Assembly: GCA_951812625.1 (NCBI GenBank)
Contig: CATOSP010000002.1
Location: forward strand, 434,001 to 498,000
DNA: 64,000 bases
Source: an uncultured Dehalococcoidia bacterium
GTDB taxonomy: Bacteria > Chloroflexota > Dehalococcoidia > Lucifugimonadales > UBA3495
Direction: 5' to 3'
In this document: positions 8,908 to 17,388 of the stretch, piece by piece
Numbering within the stretch: position 1 is the first letter of the stretch
Layout of the letters: every line of letters begins with the position of its first letter
Program-made: the position numbers and the translations under genes
The notes under the pieces: generated by a model
Told to the model about the DNA's origin: nothing
The model's database searches: none
Seen by the model: the letters and a program-made list of their open reading frames with translations, nothing else

Positions 8908-9825
8908 TCAGGACGAGGGCCGATGCTGGCGATACCAATCGATGATGTCGGAGCCTTTGGCGGCCCACACTCCGCTGCGCCGGGTCATGTAATCCAACGC
9001 CGCGTCCAGGTATCCGATTCGGAAGGGCTGGCCTATCAGCCAGGGGTGAAGGTGGAGGGTCAGGACGCGCCCGTTTTCGGCGCCGTCGTGGTAGAGGGCG
9101 TCGAATGCTTCCGTCAGCATGTCCTGGTACCGGTCAATGGTGACTTTGCGGTCGGCCAGGGCACTCACGTCGTCCAGTTCCCACATGATTGGGAGAGCGT
9201 ATAGCTCGCCTTCCTGGGTGGTCATAGGAAAGGGCTGCTCATCATTGACCCAATCGCAGACATAGCGGATTCCCGTTGAGGCCAGCAGTTGAGGTGTGCG
9301 GGAGGACTCTCCGTATTCCGGTCCCAGCCAACCCTGTGCCTCATTTCCGGTCGCGCCATTCAGTGCGTCCAGAGACTCCCGGATATAACCCTGCTCCTCC
9401 TCGGATGTCATGTTGCTGGTGATCATCCGGCTCACCGAGATGCCGTGGCCGATAAACTCACAGCCCCTGCCAGATAGGTGCCGGACAAGGTAGGGATAGT
9501 TCGTCGCAGTGAGGGCGTCCATGGCCACGGTCGGGGGTATGCCGTGCCTCTCCAGAACGTCAAGGACACGAAAGATGCCGACCCGGTGCCCGTACTCCCG
9601 GTGGGACAGCCGGGCGTAGTCGGGGAAGGGACGCGACGCGGACCCGCCGGCGAGGTTGCCGGCCTGGAAGCTGCCCGGCGGAGACTGCCATTCCATGTGC
9701 TCAAGGTTGATGATCACGCAGATGGCTATGCGGGCGTCGTCTGGCCATCGCAGGCGGCCCCGTTCGCTGATGGGAGACCATTCGTGGTGCTCATGGTCCA
9801 TTCCGGGGCGGCGCTGTGCGGGCAT
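8908..9825 (-). CDS. Polysaccharide deacetylase family protein (PuuE-like)
   Basis: A 305-residue NodB-homology protein of the PuuE/allantoinase-like branch. Family features are FIGHGISVSRM, the Gly-Pro loop GWLGPEYGES, and the C-terminal LHLHPWLIGQPFRI. This branch hydrolyses cyclic amides or N-acyl groups of small molecules rather than cell-wall sugar. I start it at ATG 9825, which has GAGGT 8 bases upstream; the track ORF extends 105 more codons into the neighbouring gene. It is a diverged paralogue of the gene at 9957-10868, 131 bases upstream on the same strand. Confidence 0.85.
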   Translation of the reverse strand: MPAQRRPGMDHEHHEWSPISERGRLRWPDDARIAICVIINLEHMEWQSPPGSFQAGNLAGGSASRPFPDYARLSHREYGHRVGIFRVLDVLERHGIPPTVAMDALTATNYPYLVRHLSGRGCEFIGHGISVSRMITSNMTSEEEQGYIRESLDALNGATGNEAQGWLGPEYGESSRTPQLLASTGIRYVCDWVNDEQPFPMTTQEGELYALPIMWELDDVSALADRKVTIDRYQDMLTEAFDALYHDGAENGRVLTLHLHPWLIGQPFRIGYLDAALDYMTRRSGVWAAKGSDIIDWYRQHRPSS

Positions 9826-9956
9826 ATTCTTCTTACCTCTCGAGAGTTGTCCTCGGACTATGCAGACTGTCTTCATGGAAGGGGAGAAGCCCCATTGCCA
9901 TGAGTTGAGCGTGGTTCCATTTGGCGGCTTGGCCGTTGGCAGGCGGCGATTAGCTG

Positions 9957-10868
9957 CTACTTGTTGATTTCCCGGGCGCGGGCCACCGCCTGATCGTAGT
10001 AGTGTTCCAAGTAGTAATCGGCTATGTCGTCTGCCGTAGTCTGCCACACGCCGTCGTGGGACATGATGTGGTCCAGGACCTCGTGCAGGTACTTGATGCG
10101 GTGGGGTTGACCCATCAGGAAGGGGTGCAGGGCGATGCACATTACGCGCCCGCTTTCAGCGCCCTCCCTGTAGAGCTGGTCGAACTGGTCCTTGCAGATT
10201 CGGGCGAAATAATCGCCCTCGTAGTGGTTGTCCCGCAGCACTGAGGAGTCGTTCAGCTCGATGGAGTAGGGGACAGAGATGAGCCTGCCACTCTTGACCT
10301 TGATGGGCACCGGCTGATCGTCGTGCATCCAGTCGGTGTGATAGACCAGCCCCGCCTCTGCCATGAGGTCTGGGGTGTTGACGCTGCCCGAGATGGCCGG
10401 TCCCAGCATCCCCTTCAACTGCTTGCCGGTGTGACGCTTCAAGGTGTCTATGGTGTCCCGGTAGAACTCCCGTTCCCGCTCCTCAGTGTACCCGTAGAGG
10501 TAACGGGTGTTGTAGATCCCGTGGCTCATGAAGTCCCAGTCGCGCTCGACCATTGCCTCGGCAATTTCCGGGAAATGCTCCAGGACGGCCATGTTCAGAG
10601 AGACACAGCAGCGGATGTTGTACTTGTCTAGCGGTTCCAACATGCGCCAGAACCCGATCCGGTTGCCGTAGTCGCGGTAGGTGTACTGCTGCACGTCCGG
10701 ATAAGGGGTGCGCGGCCAGGGGTTGCGGACACCCTCAAAGTCGGGCAGATACTCGTAGTGCTCGATATTGGGAGCGATCCAGACGGCGACGCGAGCGTCG
10801 TTGGGCCACTTGATGACAGGACGGTCGATGATGGGGCTGTAGTCCACACGGTCGGGCGGCAGGGGCAC
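9957..10868 (-). CDS. Polysaccharide deacetylase family protein (PuuE-like)
   Basis: A 303-residue paralogue of the neighbouring deacetylase with the same layout: an N-terminal VAVWIAPNIEHYEYLP, FMSHGIYNTRYLYG in the middle, GMLGPAISGS, and the C-terminal LHPFLMGQPHRIKYL. The start is GTG with GGAGGT 8 to 9 bases upstream. It directly follows the amidase with a 44-base gap and so probably belongs to its operon. A role in opening or deacylating a nitrogen-containing substrate together with the amidase is an inference from context. Confidence 0.87.
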   Translation of the reverse strand: MPLPPDRVDYSPIIDRPVIKWPNDARVAVWIAPNIEHYEYLPDFEGVRNPWPRTPYPDVQQYTYRDYGNRIGFWRMLEPLDKYNIRCCVSLNMAVLEHFPEIAEAMVERDWDFMSHGIYNTRYLYGYTEEREREFYRDTIDTLKRHTGKQLKGMLGPAISGSVNTPDLMAEAGLVYHTDWMHDDQPVPIKVKSGRLISVPYSIELNDSSVLRDNHYEGDYFARICKDQFDQLYREGAESGRVMCIALHPFLMGQPHRIKYLHEVLDHIMSHDGVWQTTADDIADYYLEHYYDQAVARAREINK

Positions 10869-10912
10869 GGCTCATTACCTCCAGGAGGACTTGAAGGTGG
10901 TGGGGATCGACA

Positions 10913-12337
10913 TCATCCCAGGTCCGGCCACCGCCCTCGCGTGGGAGACACGTTCTCATATACCTGGGCAATCCGGAACAATGTTCCTTCCTCCCATGGT
11001 CGTCCAATGAACTGGAGGCCGATTGGCAGGCCTCCTTCGCTCAGCCCGCAAGGAACAGATATGGCGGGGAAGCCGGTGGCGTTCATAGGACTGGTGTTGC
11101 GGGCGACCAGCCCGGAGCCGGGGCCGCGCACCCGATGTTCCTCGCCGCCGACTGTCACCGTTGCGGCATCGATGCGAGGCGCGGGCAGGGGTGTTGTGGG
11201 CGTCACCATGAAGTCCACTTCCTGGAGGGCACGGGCCGTATCTTCCTTGATGATGCGCTGGACTTTCATGGCCTTGGAGTAGTCGCGGCCCAGCACGAAC
11301 TGACCGGCCAGGGTGCGGTAGAGAGTATCGGGGCTGTAGTCTTCGCGGCTGGAGGTGATCAGCGGTTCGTGGGTGACCACGCTGTCGGCCATGCTGGAGA
11401 ACCGCAACGCTCCCACGTACTCCATGCTGGGGATACTGATTTCGCGGCTTGCAATCCCAAGTTCTTCCAGGGCAGCGATGGCGCTGCGGACAGCGGCCTC
11501 GACCTCCGGGTCCAGCAGGTCGAAGTAGTGGTTGGAGGGTATGCCCATGATCAGACCACTGCCACCCCGCTCCAGCACCAATGAGTAGTCGTCCACGGGC
11601 ACCGGGACGGTGCTGGGGTCCAGGGGGTCGTAACCGGCGATGGCCTGGAGCACTATGGCACTGTCACGCACAGACCGGGTCATGGGGCCGATGTGGTCTC
11701 CATTGTAACTGGTGACCATCAACCCCCGCTGGCTAACGCGGCCAAACGTCTGTTTCAGCCCCACCACGCCGCAGAAGGCTGCGGGCAGCCGCACCGAGCC
11801 TCCCAGGTCAGTACCCAGGGAGGCGAACGTGACTCCGGCGGCCACGTTGGCTCCGCCGCCCCCGCTGGACCCTCCTGGGATGTGGTCCAGCCCCCAGGGG
11901 TTGTGGACCGCGCCGTAGTGGGGGTTGTTGGAGGTCGCACCTGCGGCGAACTCCTCGAGGTTCTCCTTGCCAATGATGATTGCACCGGCCTCGCGGCAGC
12001 GTCGGACCACCTCGGCATCCTCGTCGGGAACGTGGTCCCGCAATACCTTGCTACCGACGGTGGTGCGAATACCGGCGGTGGCGATGTTGTCTTTGATGCC
12101 GATGGGGATTCCCTGGAGAGGGCCGAGATATTCGCCGCGTGCCAGGGCCTGGTCCTGTTCCTCGGCCTGGGCCAGGGCTTCGCCACGCAGGATTGTGATG
12201 AACGAGTTGAGGGCGGGTTGCCGCAGGTCGGCTTCGGCCAGCGCGGCCTCGGTCAGCTCGACCGGAGAGACTTCCCGCGACTGGATCATTGGGGCTATTT
12301 CGGAGATGGTCAGCTTGAGCAGTTCGGAGCTAGGCAT
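10913..12337 (-). CDS. Amidase signature family enzyme (GatA/AtzE-like)
   Basis: A 474-residue amidase-signature enzyme. The Ser-cisSer-Lys triad is visible as the lysine in PIGIKDNIATAG, the GGSSGGGGANVAAG stretch, and the nucleophile in GTDLGGSVRLPA. It could be annotated as GatA, but its small partner resembles AtzG rather than classical GatC, no gatB is nearby, and two PuuE-like hydrolases follow. A catabolic amide hydrolase of the AtzE type is therefore more likely than tRNA amidation. Its start overlaps the partner gene by 8 bases, pointing to translational coupling and a complex. Confidence 0.85.
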   Translation of the reverse strand: MPSSELLKLTISEIAPMIQSREVSPVELTEAALAEADLRQPALNSFITILRGEALAQAEEQDQALARGEYLGPLQGIPIGIKDNIATAGIRTTVGSKVLRDHVPDEDAEVVRRCREAGAIIIGKENLEEFAAGATSNNPHYGAVHNPWGLDHIPGGSSGGGGANVAAGVTFASLGTDLGGSVRLPAAFCGVVGLKQTFGRVSQRGLMVTSYNGDHIGPMTRSVRDSAIVLQAIAGYDPLDPSTVPVPVDDYSLVLERGGSGLIMGIPSNHYFDLLDPEVEAAVRSAIAALEELGIASREISIPSMEYVGALRFSSMADSVVTHEPLITSSREDYSPDTLYRTLAGQFVLGRDYSKAMKVQRIIKEDTARALQEVDFMVTPTTPLPAPRIDAATVTVGGEEHRVRGPGSGLVARNTSPMNATGFPAISVPCGLSEGGLPIGLQFIGRPWEEGTLFRIAQVYENVSPTRGRWPDLG

Positions 12338-12533
12338 CTGCGTCGCCCCCTTCCGCAGCTCTGAGCAGCCGCGAGGACATGACCGCCGACAGGTCTAGAT
12401 TGCGGATGTTCTCCACCTCGGCCAGATAGCTTTCAAGCTCCGGACGCACCAGGGCCAGTTCCTCCTCGGACAACTCGAACCCGCCGAACTCGGCAATCAT
12501 TCTTTTGAGTGTCTCATCCGAAATGGCCATCAT
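12330..12533 (-). CDS. AtzG/GatC-like small amidase subunit
   Basis: A 67-residue acidic helical protein containing FELSEEELALVRPELESYL, the pattern of the small subunits (GatC, AtzG, DUF4089) that wrap around amidase-signature enzymes. Two consecutive ATGs are present; GGGGAG fits the second slightly better. It is the first gene of the minus-strand group and overlaps the amidase by 8 bases, which supports a heteromeric complex with it. It lacks the Asp-tRNA-related context expected of a true GatCAB subunit. Confidence 0.7.
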   Translation of the reverse strand: MMAISDETLKRMIAEFGGFELSEEELALVRPELESYLAEVENIRNLDLSAVMSSRLLRAAEGGDADA

Positions 12534-12778
12534 TTACTCCCCGAGGCCCGAAGTCCAAGTTTAGCGTGAGTGTACATTGCAGGCATGGCCGAGGCAATAG
12601 AAGGGTTGGGTCAGAGGATGAGGGCCGATACATGCCAAACTGGTTTCCGCATTGCATCCACGAGCAGTGCCTGCGCACGTTTATATTCTGGTCACATGGT
12701 AGTATCATTGTGTGGTAGACGAGCTTTCAGGGGCGGCATTATGGAGACTGTTCAGTTTCCCGGGCGGGAGATGCTGCG

Positions 12779-14632
12779 TTGAGAAACCTGGCGAACTTTC
12801 TTGTCCATCTCTTCGGACGCAGCGGCGACCGGGGGCATGCTTACCTGTCGCTATTCCATGACCAGTGCCTGCTGTGTGAGGAACTGATCGGGGATTCGAA
12901 GGCCTACATGGCCTACCGGGTCTGCCCATACTGCCGGTTCCACTATACCCTGTCAGCCCGGGAGCGGGTGGAGTTACTGGCCGACAGGAAGACGTTCAAA
13001 GAGACGCAAAAGTACCTTAGCTCGCTTGCTCCACTGTCCTTTTCCAGGAAGGGTCCGTACCACAAGCTGTTGACCCAGGACCAAAACCGCACCGGGCTTA
13101 CTGAGGCGGCGGTCTCTGGAAGTTGCCGCATCGGCGGGACGGAAACCATGCTGGTAGTGTTGGACTTCGGGTTTATGGGTGGCAGCATGGGGGCTGTGGT
13201 TGGCGAGAAGGTGGCTATGGCTCTGGAGACGGCGGCCCGCCGGGAAATGCCTCTGGTCGCACTGGTCACTGGCGGAGGCACCAGGGTACAGGAAGGCGTA
13301 CTGTCCCTGATGCAGATGGCTAAGACAGTCACAGCGGCGAACCGCCTCCGTGAGAAGGGAATGCCCTTCATCGTGGTACTGGCCAACCCGTCCACGGGGC
13401 AGGCGTACGCCAGCTTCGCCAACCTGGCGGACGTGATTCTTGCCGAACCCGGCTCCTTGATTGGTCTCTCGCCCTTGCGGACGATGCGGGAAGCATCGGA
13501 CCGTCCACTGCCTCTGGACGCCCACACGGCGGAGGCCCACCTTAACCACGGCCTGCTCGACGTCGTGGTAGACCGGGAAGTGCTGACGCCTCGAGTGGCG
13601 ACGCTGTTGCAAGCCCTGACTCACCAGAAGTTGGGGAAAGCCAACCCAAAGGATCGGCAGCGCTCCAGCCTGGACGCGAATTTGGATGATTATTCGGCAG
13701 AGGCGGACGCCTGGGAGTCGGTGGCTATTGCCCGGGATGAGTCCCGGCCGTTGGCCCTGAACTACATGCGAACCCTGCTCGATCCTTTCATAGAGCTGCA
13801 CGGGGACAGGCTAAACAGCGACGACCGCTCGGTGATTGGCGGGTTGGGCTACCTGTGCGGTGAACCCGTGGCGATCATAGGCCAGCAGCGCTCCCCACGT
13901 GGTGAAGGGGGGCGTTACCATGTTCTCCCAGAGGGTCTCCGCAAGGCCCAGAGGATCATAAATCTCGCCAGCCGGTTCAAACTGCCGTTGATTACTCTAA
14001 TAGACACGCAGGGTGCGGACCCGGGGCTGGAAGCGGAGGAACAGGGCATCGGAAACGCCATTGCAAGCACTTTGTCCCTGATGTCTGAAGCTCCGATACC
14101 AATCGTGAGCGTGATCATCGGGGAAGCCGGCAGCGAGGGAGCACTGGCCCTTGGCCTGTCCGACCGTGTGCTAATGCAGCAATACGCAGTGTACTCACCC
14201 ATCTCGTTGAATCACAACCTGGGCGGACCATACCCGGACCACATGCTGGACCGGGAGGCAGCCGAGGCTTTGATGCTGACAGCCCAGGACTGCGTTGAGT
14301 TGGGGATCGTGGATCAGGTGGTTCCGGAACCATCTGGCGGTTCCCACACCAGCCTACAGGAGGCGGCCACTGCCATGCAGGTATCGCTGCTCAAGCATGT
14401 CGCCGAGCTTTCCAAATTCTCGGAAAGCAAGCTATTGAAGCGGCGTTACCAGAAATTCCGGCGCATGGGTGAGACGAGCAACTACTCCCAGGAAGCGATG
14501 AACCGGGAAGTGGAACTGCTCATGGCCATTTCTTCCGCGCCGCGTGAGAACGGGAGAAACGGGCGGAGCGGCAAGAAGGCCGGTCAGGAAGAGGAGACAC
14601 TGGTGGTACAGGCCGCGGAGTTGGACGACTAG
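12779..14632 (+). CDS. accDA: Acetyl-CoA carboxylase carboxyltransferase, AccD-AccA fusion
   Basis: A 617-residue single-chain carboxyltransferase that moves the carboxyl group from biotin to acetyl-CoA in fatty acid synthesis. The N-terminal half is AccD: a four-cysteine zinc ribbon (CLLC and CPYC near residues 22-46), then the crotonase-like domain with GGTRVQEGVLSLMQM. The C-terminal half is AccA: FIELHGDR, GREGGRYHVLPEG-like GEGGRYHVLPEG and IIGEAGSEGALALG. Most bacteria have two separate genes. The start is TTG with GGGAG 8 bases upstream; the nearby ATG reads into a stop. No accB or accC is in view. It ends at a strong terminator. Confidence 0.93.
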   Translation: MRNLANFLVHLFGRSGDRGHAYLSLFHDQCLLCEELIGDSKAYMAYRVCPYCRFHYTLSARERVELLADRKTFKETQKYLSSLAPLSFSRKGPYHKLLTQDQNRTGLTEAAVSGSCRIGGTETMLVVLDFGFMGGSMGAVVGEKVAMALETAARREMPLVALVTGGGTRVQEGVLSLMQMAKTVTAANRLREKGMPFIVVLANPSTGQAYASFANLADVILAEPGSLIGLSPLRTMREASDRPLPLDAHTAEAHLNHGLLDVVVDREVLTPRVATLLQALTHQKLGKANPKDRQRSSLDANLDDYSAEADAWESVAIARDESRPLALNYMRTLLDPFIELHGDRLNSDDRSVIGGLGYLCGEPVAIIGQQRSPRGEGGRYHVLPEGLRKAQRIINLASRFKLPLITLIDTQGADPGLEAEEQGIGNAIASTLSLMSEAPIPIVSVIIGEAGSEGALALGLSDRVLMQQYAVYSPISLNHNLGGPYPDHMLDREAAEALMLTAQDCVELGIVDQVVPEPSGGSHTSLQEAATAMQVSLLKHVAELSKFSESKLLKRRYQKFRRMGETSNYSQEAMNREVELLMAISSAPRENGRNGRSGKKAGQEEETLVVQAAELDD

Positions 14633-14666
14633 CTCCGTATCAGTTTCCTGCGCAAGGGAGGTTCCC

Positions 14667-14698
14667 AAAAGACCCATGCGGTGTGGCATGGGTCTTTT
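14667..14698. terminator. Bidirectional rho-independent terminator
   Basis: AAAAGACCCATGC (14667-14679) and GCATGGGTCTTTT (14686-14698) form a perfect 13-bp stem with a 6-base loop. The A and T ends mean it can stop transcription of accDA from the left and the Mrp gene from the right. Confidence 0.85.
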
Positions 14699-14707
14699 CG
14701 TTGCAGC

Positions 14708-15517
14708 CTAGTCTGCCTCTCGGCCCATTTCCCTCAGGCTTTCGCGCATGTTTCTGGCCACTTTAGAAAATTCCTCGCCAACCGACGGGTCTGCAAGGGC
14801 TGTGGGTTTCGAGGTATCCCGGTAGGATGAGCGGAGGGCCAATGTGCCCAGGAACGGGGCGTCTACCTCGCTGGCCAGTTCCTGACCGGCACCCTCGCCG
14901 AAGATTTCCCCGGTGTAGTTTTCGACCACGCCCAAGACGCCTAGATTCAGCTTGCGGATCATGTTGATGCAACGCTTGGCGTCCATGTTGGCCAGTTCCT
15001 GAGGAGTGCTGACGACAACGAACCCGTCCATAGGCAGGGTCTGCATGACGGTGAGGGGAGAGTCAGAGGTGCCGGGAGGCAGATCCACTACCAGGTAGTC
15101 CAAATCTCCCCAGTCGGTGACTTGCAGGAACTGGTTGATGGCGTTGTGGATCATCGGGCCGCGCCAGATAATTGCCTCCTCCTCGTTCTCCTGGAAGAAG
15201 GCCATCGACACCACTCGAACTCCCCACTTTTCCGAGGGGTGTATCTGGCCGTCGATGTAGTCGGGCTTGTCCTCGATTCCCAGAACCTTGGTGACGTTGG
15301 GGCAGTCTATATCAACGTCAAGCAGGCCGACTTTGCTGCCTTCCTGGGCCAGCGTCACCGCCAGGTTGACAGCGACGGTAGTCTTGCCGACGCCGCCCTT
15401 GCCGCTGTAGACGCCCACCTTGGTCTTGATTTTGGAGAGGCGATCGTTGATCTCACGCTTCTGCTGCCAACTGCGCTTGATCTGTTCCAGACGGGCATTC
15501 TCTTGTGGAGTTGACAT
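14708..15517 (-). CDS. Mrp/NBP35 family Fe-S carrier ATPase
   Basis: A 269-residue P-loop NTPase of the Mrp (ApbC) family that carries and inserts Fe-S clusters in the cytoplasm. It has the deviant Walker A KGGVGKTTVAVNLA, then VGLLDVDIDCPN and the switch YLVVDLPPGTSDSPLT. The start is ATG 15517 with GAGG 5 bases upstream; the longer track ORF adds 29 residues unlike the family. Full-length Mrp often has an N-terminal MIP18 domain; here that domain is the separate gene immediately upstream, so the two probably act together. Confidence 0.9.
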   Translation of the reverse strand: MSTPQENARLEQIKRSWQQKREINDRLSKIKTKVGVYSGKGGVGKTTVAVNLAVTLAQEGSKVGLLDVDIDCPNVTKVLGIEDKPDYIDGQIHPSEKWGVRVVSMAFFQENEEEAIIWRGPMIHNAINQFLQVTDWGDLDYLVVDLPPGTSDSPLTVMQTLPMDGFVVVSTPQELANMDAKRCINMIRKLNLGVLGVVENYTGEIFGEGAGQELASEVDAPFLGTLALRSSYRDTSKPTALADPSVGEEFSKVARNMRESLREMGREAD

Positions 15518-15644
15518 AACATCCTCGCGCCGACCGCCTCCGCGACCTCGGGAGACTGGTCCTATCAGCGGCTCCCCGGTCCGCATAGCGGTATGGGGCG
15601 GCATTCTCAGCCGGATAGTGGGGGAAAAGGGGTTGCCCTTGGGC

Positions 15645-15953
15645 TTAGAGGCCGAGTTGGGCCTTAGCTTCCTCGCTGATGAGGTCAGGAGACCAGGGTG
15701 GGTCGAAGACGAGCTCGATCTCCACCTCGCCGATACCCTCGATGTCGTTAATGGCCCATTCCGCTTGTTGGGCGATATACGGTCCCATGCCGCAGCCGGG
15801 GAACGTCAAGGTCATCTGAACGTACACGTCGCTGTTGTCATTGACCTGTACGTCGTAAATCAGCCCCAAATCAACCACATTAACGGGAATCTCGGGGTCG
15901 TAAACACTCTTCAGGGTGTCGTAGATCTCTTCCACGCTGACTTCCTCTGACAT
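15645..15953 (-). CDS. MIP18 family (DUF59) Fe-S assembly protein
   Basis: A 102-residue MIP18/DUF59 domain protein with the typical LKSVYDPEIPVNVVDLGL and the cysteine-bearing LTFPGCGMG loop. Such proteins (SufT, PaaD-like) aid Fe-S cluster maturation. The ATG at 15953 has GGAGG 5 bases upstream; the track start four codons earlier lacks this spacing. It precedes the Mrp gene by 127 bases on the same strand, a widespread pairing. Confidence 0.9.
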   Translation of the reverse strand: MSEEVSVEEIYDTLKSVYDPEIPVNVVDLGLIYDVQVNDNSDVYVQMTLTFPGCGMGPYIAQQAEWAINDIEGIGEVEIELVFDPPWSPDLISEEAKAQLGL

Positions 15954-16035
15954 ATATGCCTCCACCGGATGGGCTAGTTCAATTATTCAATTATAGGGAT
16001 AGTTGATTTCCGCAGTCAACAATTGCCGCCGTGGC

Positions 16036-17004
16036 TCAGGGCACCAGGATTACCTTGCCAGTGGTCGAGCGGCCCTCCAACTGCCGGTGGGCCTCGGGTG
16101 CTTCCGACAGGGGGAACACGTGCTCAACCCGGAGATTGAGTTGGCCGGAGCGGACCCATCCGAGGACGTCTCCTGCCCTCTGTTCCAGTTCATCCCTGGT
16201 GGCGGTGTAGTCGCCCAGGCCGGGGCGGGTGAGGAAGAGGGAGCCGTTGCCCAGCACCCTGGGGTCCATCGCAGGGACGGGTCCGCTGGCTTGCCCGTAC
16301 AGAACCATGTAGCCGCGCGGTGCAAGGCAGGAAATGCTCTGGTCGAAGGTGGTCTTGCCAACCGAGTCATAGACTACCTGGACACCTTCGCCGCCAGTGG
16401 CTTTCCTGACCTCCTCGGCGAAGTCCTGCTCTGTGTAGAGGATTACGTGGTCCGCTCCCGCTGCCTGGGCCAGTTCGGCCTTGGCCTCGGTGGACACGGT
16501 GGAGAATACATAGCCTCCCAGGGCCTTGACCATCTGGATGAGCAACAGGCCAACGCCGCCGGCGCCGGCATGAATCAGGGTGCGGTCGCCCCCGTTCACC
16601 GGGTATGTGGCGTAGCAGAGGTAGTGGGCGGTCATCCCCTGGAGCATGGCAGCCGCGCCGTCGCGAGCGTTCAGGCCCGCGGGCATCTTGATCAGCCGGG
16701 AAGCCGGGACGACAGCCTGCTCGGCGTAAGACCCCTGGATGCTGCAATAGGCGACCACGTCGCCCACGGCCACATCAGCTACTCCCCTACCGACGTCCCG
16801 GACTGTGCCCGCTCCCTCTACTCCAATGGTCTTTGGCAAAGGGGGGCCGGGGTTGATTCCTGCGCGGCTATAGACGTCGGTGTAGTTGACTCCCACGGCC
16901 TCGATCTCGACCAGCGCTTCCCCATCTCCTGGGGACAGGTCTGGAACGTCCTGGTACTTCAGGGCATCAGGCCCACCGTACTCGCTAATCTGTACTGCCT
17001 TCAT
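16036..17004 (-). CDS. Quinone oxidoreductase family (MDR, zinc-free)
   Basis: A 322-residue medium-chain dehydrogenase/reductase of the NADPH:quinone reductase type. It begins MKAVQISEYGGPDALKY, has VGVNYTDVYSRAG in the catalytic domain, and a Rossmann nucleotide site AGAGGVGLLLIQMVKALG. The zinc-ligand cysteines of alcohol dehydrogenases are absent. AGGAGG lies 7 bases before the ATG. It stands alone, divergent from the GreA fusion gene. Confidence 0.88.
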   Translation of the reverse strand: MKAVQISEYGGPDALKYQDVPDLSPGDGEALVEIEAVGVNYTDVYSRAGINPGPPLPKTIGVEGAGTVRDVGRGVADVAVGDVVAYCSIQGSYAEQAVVPASRLIKMPAGLNARDGAAAMLQGMTAHYLCYATYPVNGGDRTLIHAGAGGVGLLLIQMVKALGGYVFSTVSTEAKAELAQAAGADHVILYTEQDFAEEVRKATGGEGVQVVYDSVGKTTFDQSISCLAPRGYMVLYGQASGPVPAMDPRVLGNGSLFLTRPGLGDYTATRDELEQRAGDVLGWVRSGQLNLRVEHVFPLSEAPEAHRQLEGRSTTGKVILVP

Positions 17005-17388
17005 GGTTTGTCCTCCTGGACTCTGATCGGGTTCGGACTAAGACAAGTATACTCCGAATGTCGCTGTGCTCCCATATTCCTGGATTGCTATCGTCCGGCG
17101 AACCTGATATGATTGTTTGGTGCCACTTCACGAGTCATACGGAACGACGCATATATCTTCTGTTCCTGGTCGGATTGCGTATATGTAGGGAAGTAATTTA
17201 CCCGATAACGATCGAAGTACGACGGTAATCGTAATGGGGTTTGTGCCGAGGATGGGAGTGGAAAATCCGTCGACGAGCACGCCCCACACCCGGTGAAACA
17301 CTCGGATGTCCCAGCACTCCGCTCTCAACGAAGCCCATTGGGCGGAATGGCATAGGCGCCTTGGCCGCCTGCCGAAGGAGGACAGATC
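17005..17388. other. Intergenic region between divergent genes
   Basis: About 380 bases separating the quinone oxidoreductase and the GreA fusion. It is less GC-rich than its surroundings near 17100-17230. The antisense ORF 17128-17484 shows no protein features. No clear promoter pair or riboswitch was recognised. Confidence 0.4.

Noticed and set aside
16003-17112. 369-residue ORF opposite the quinone oxidoreductase
   Set aside because: Shadow of a clear MDR gene; no recognisable motifs.
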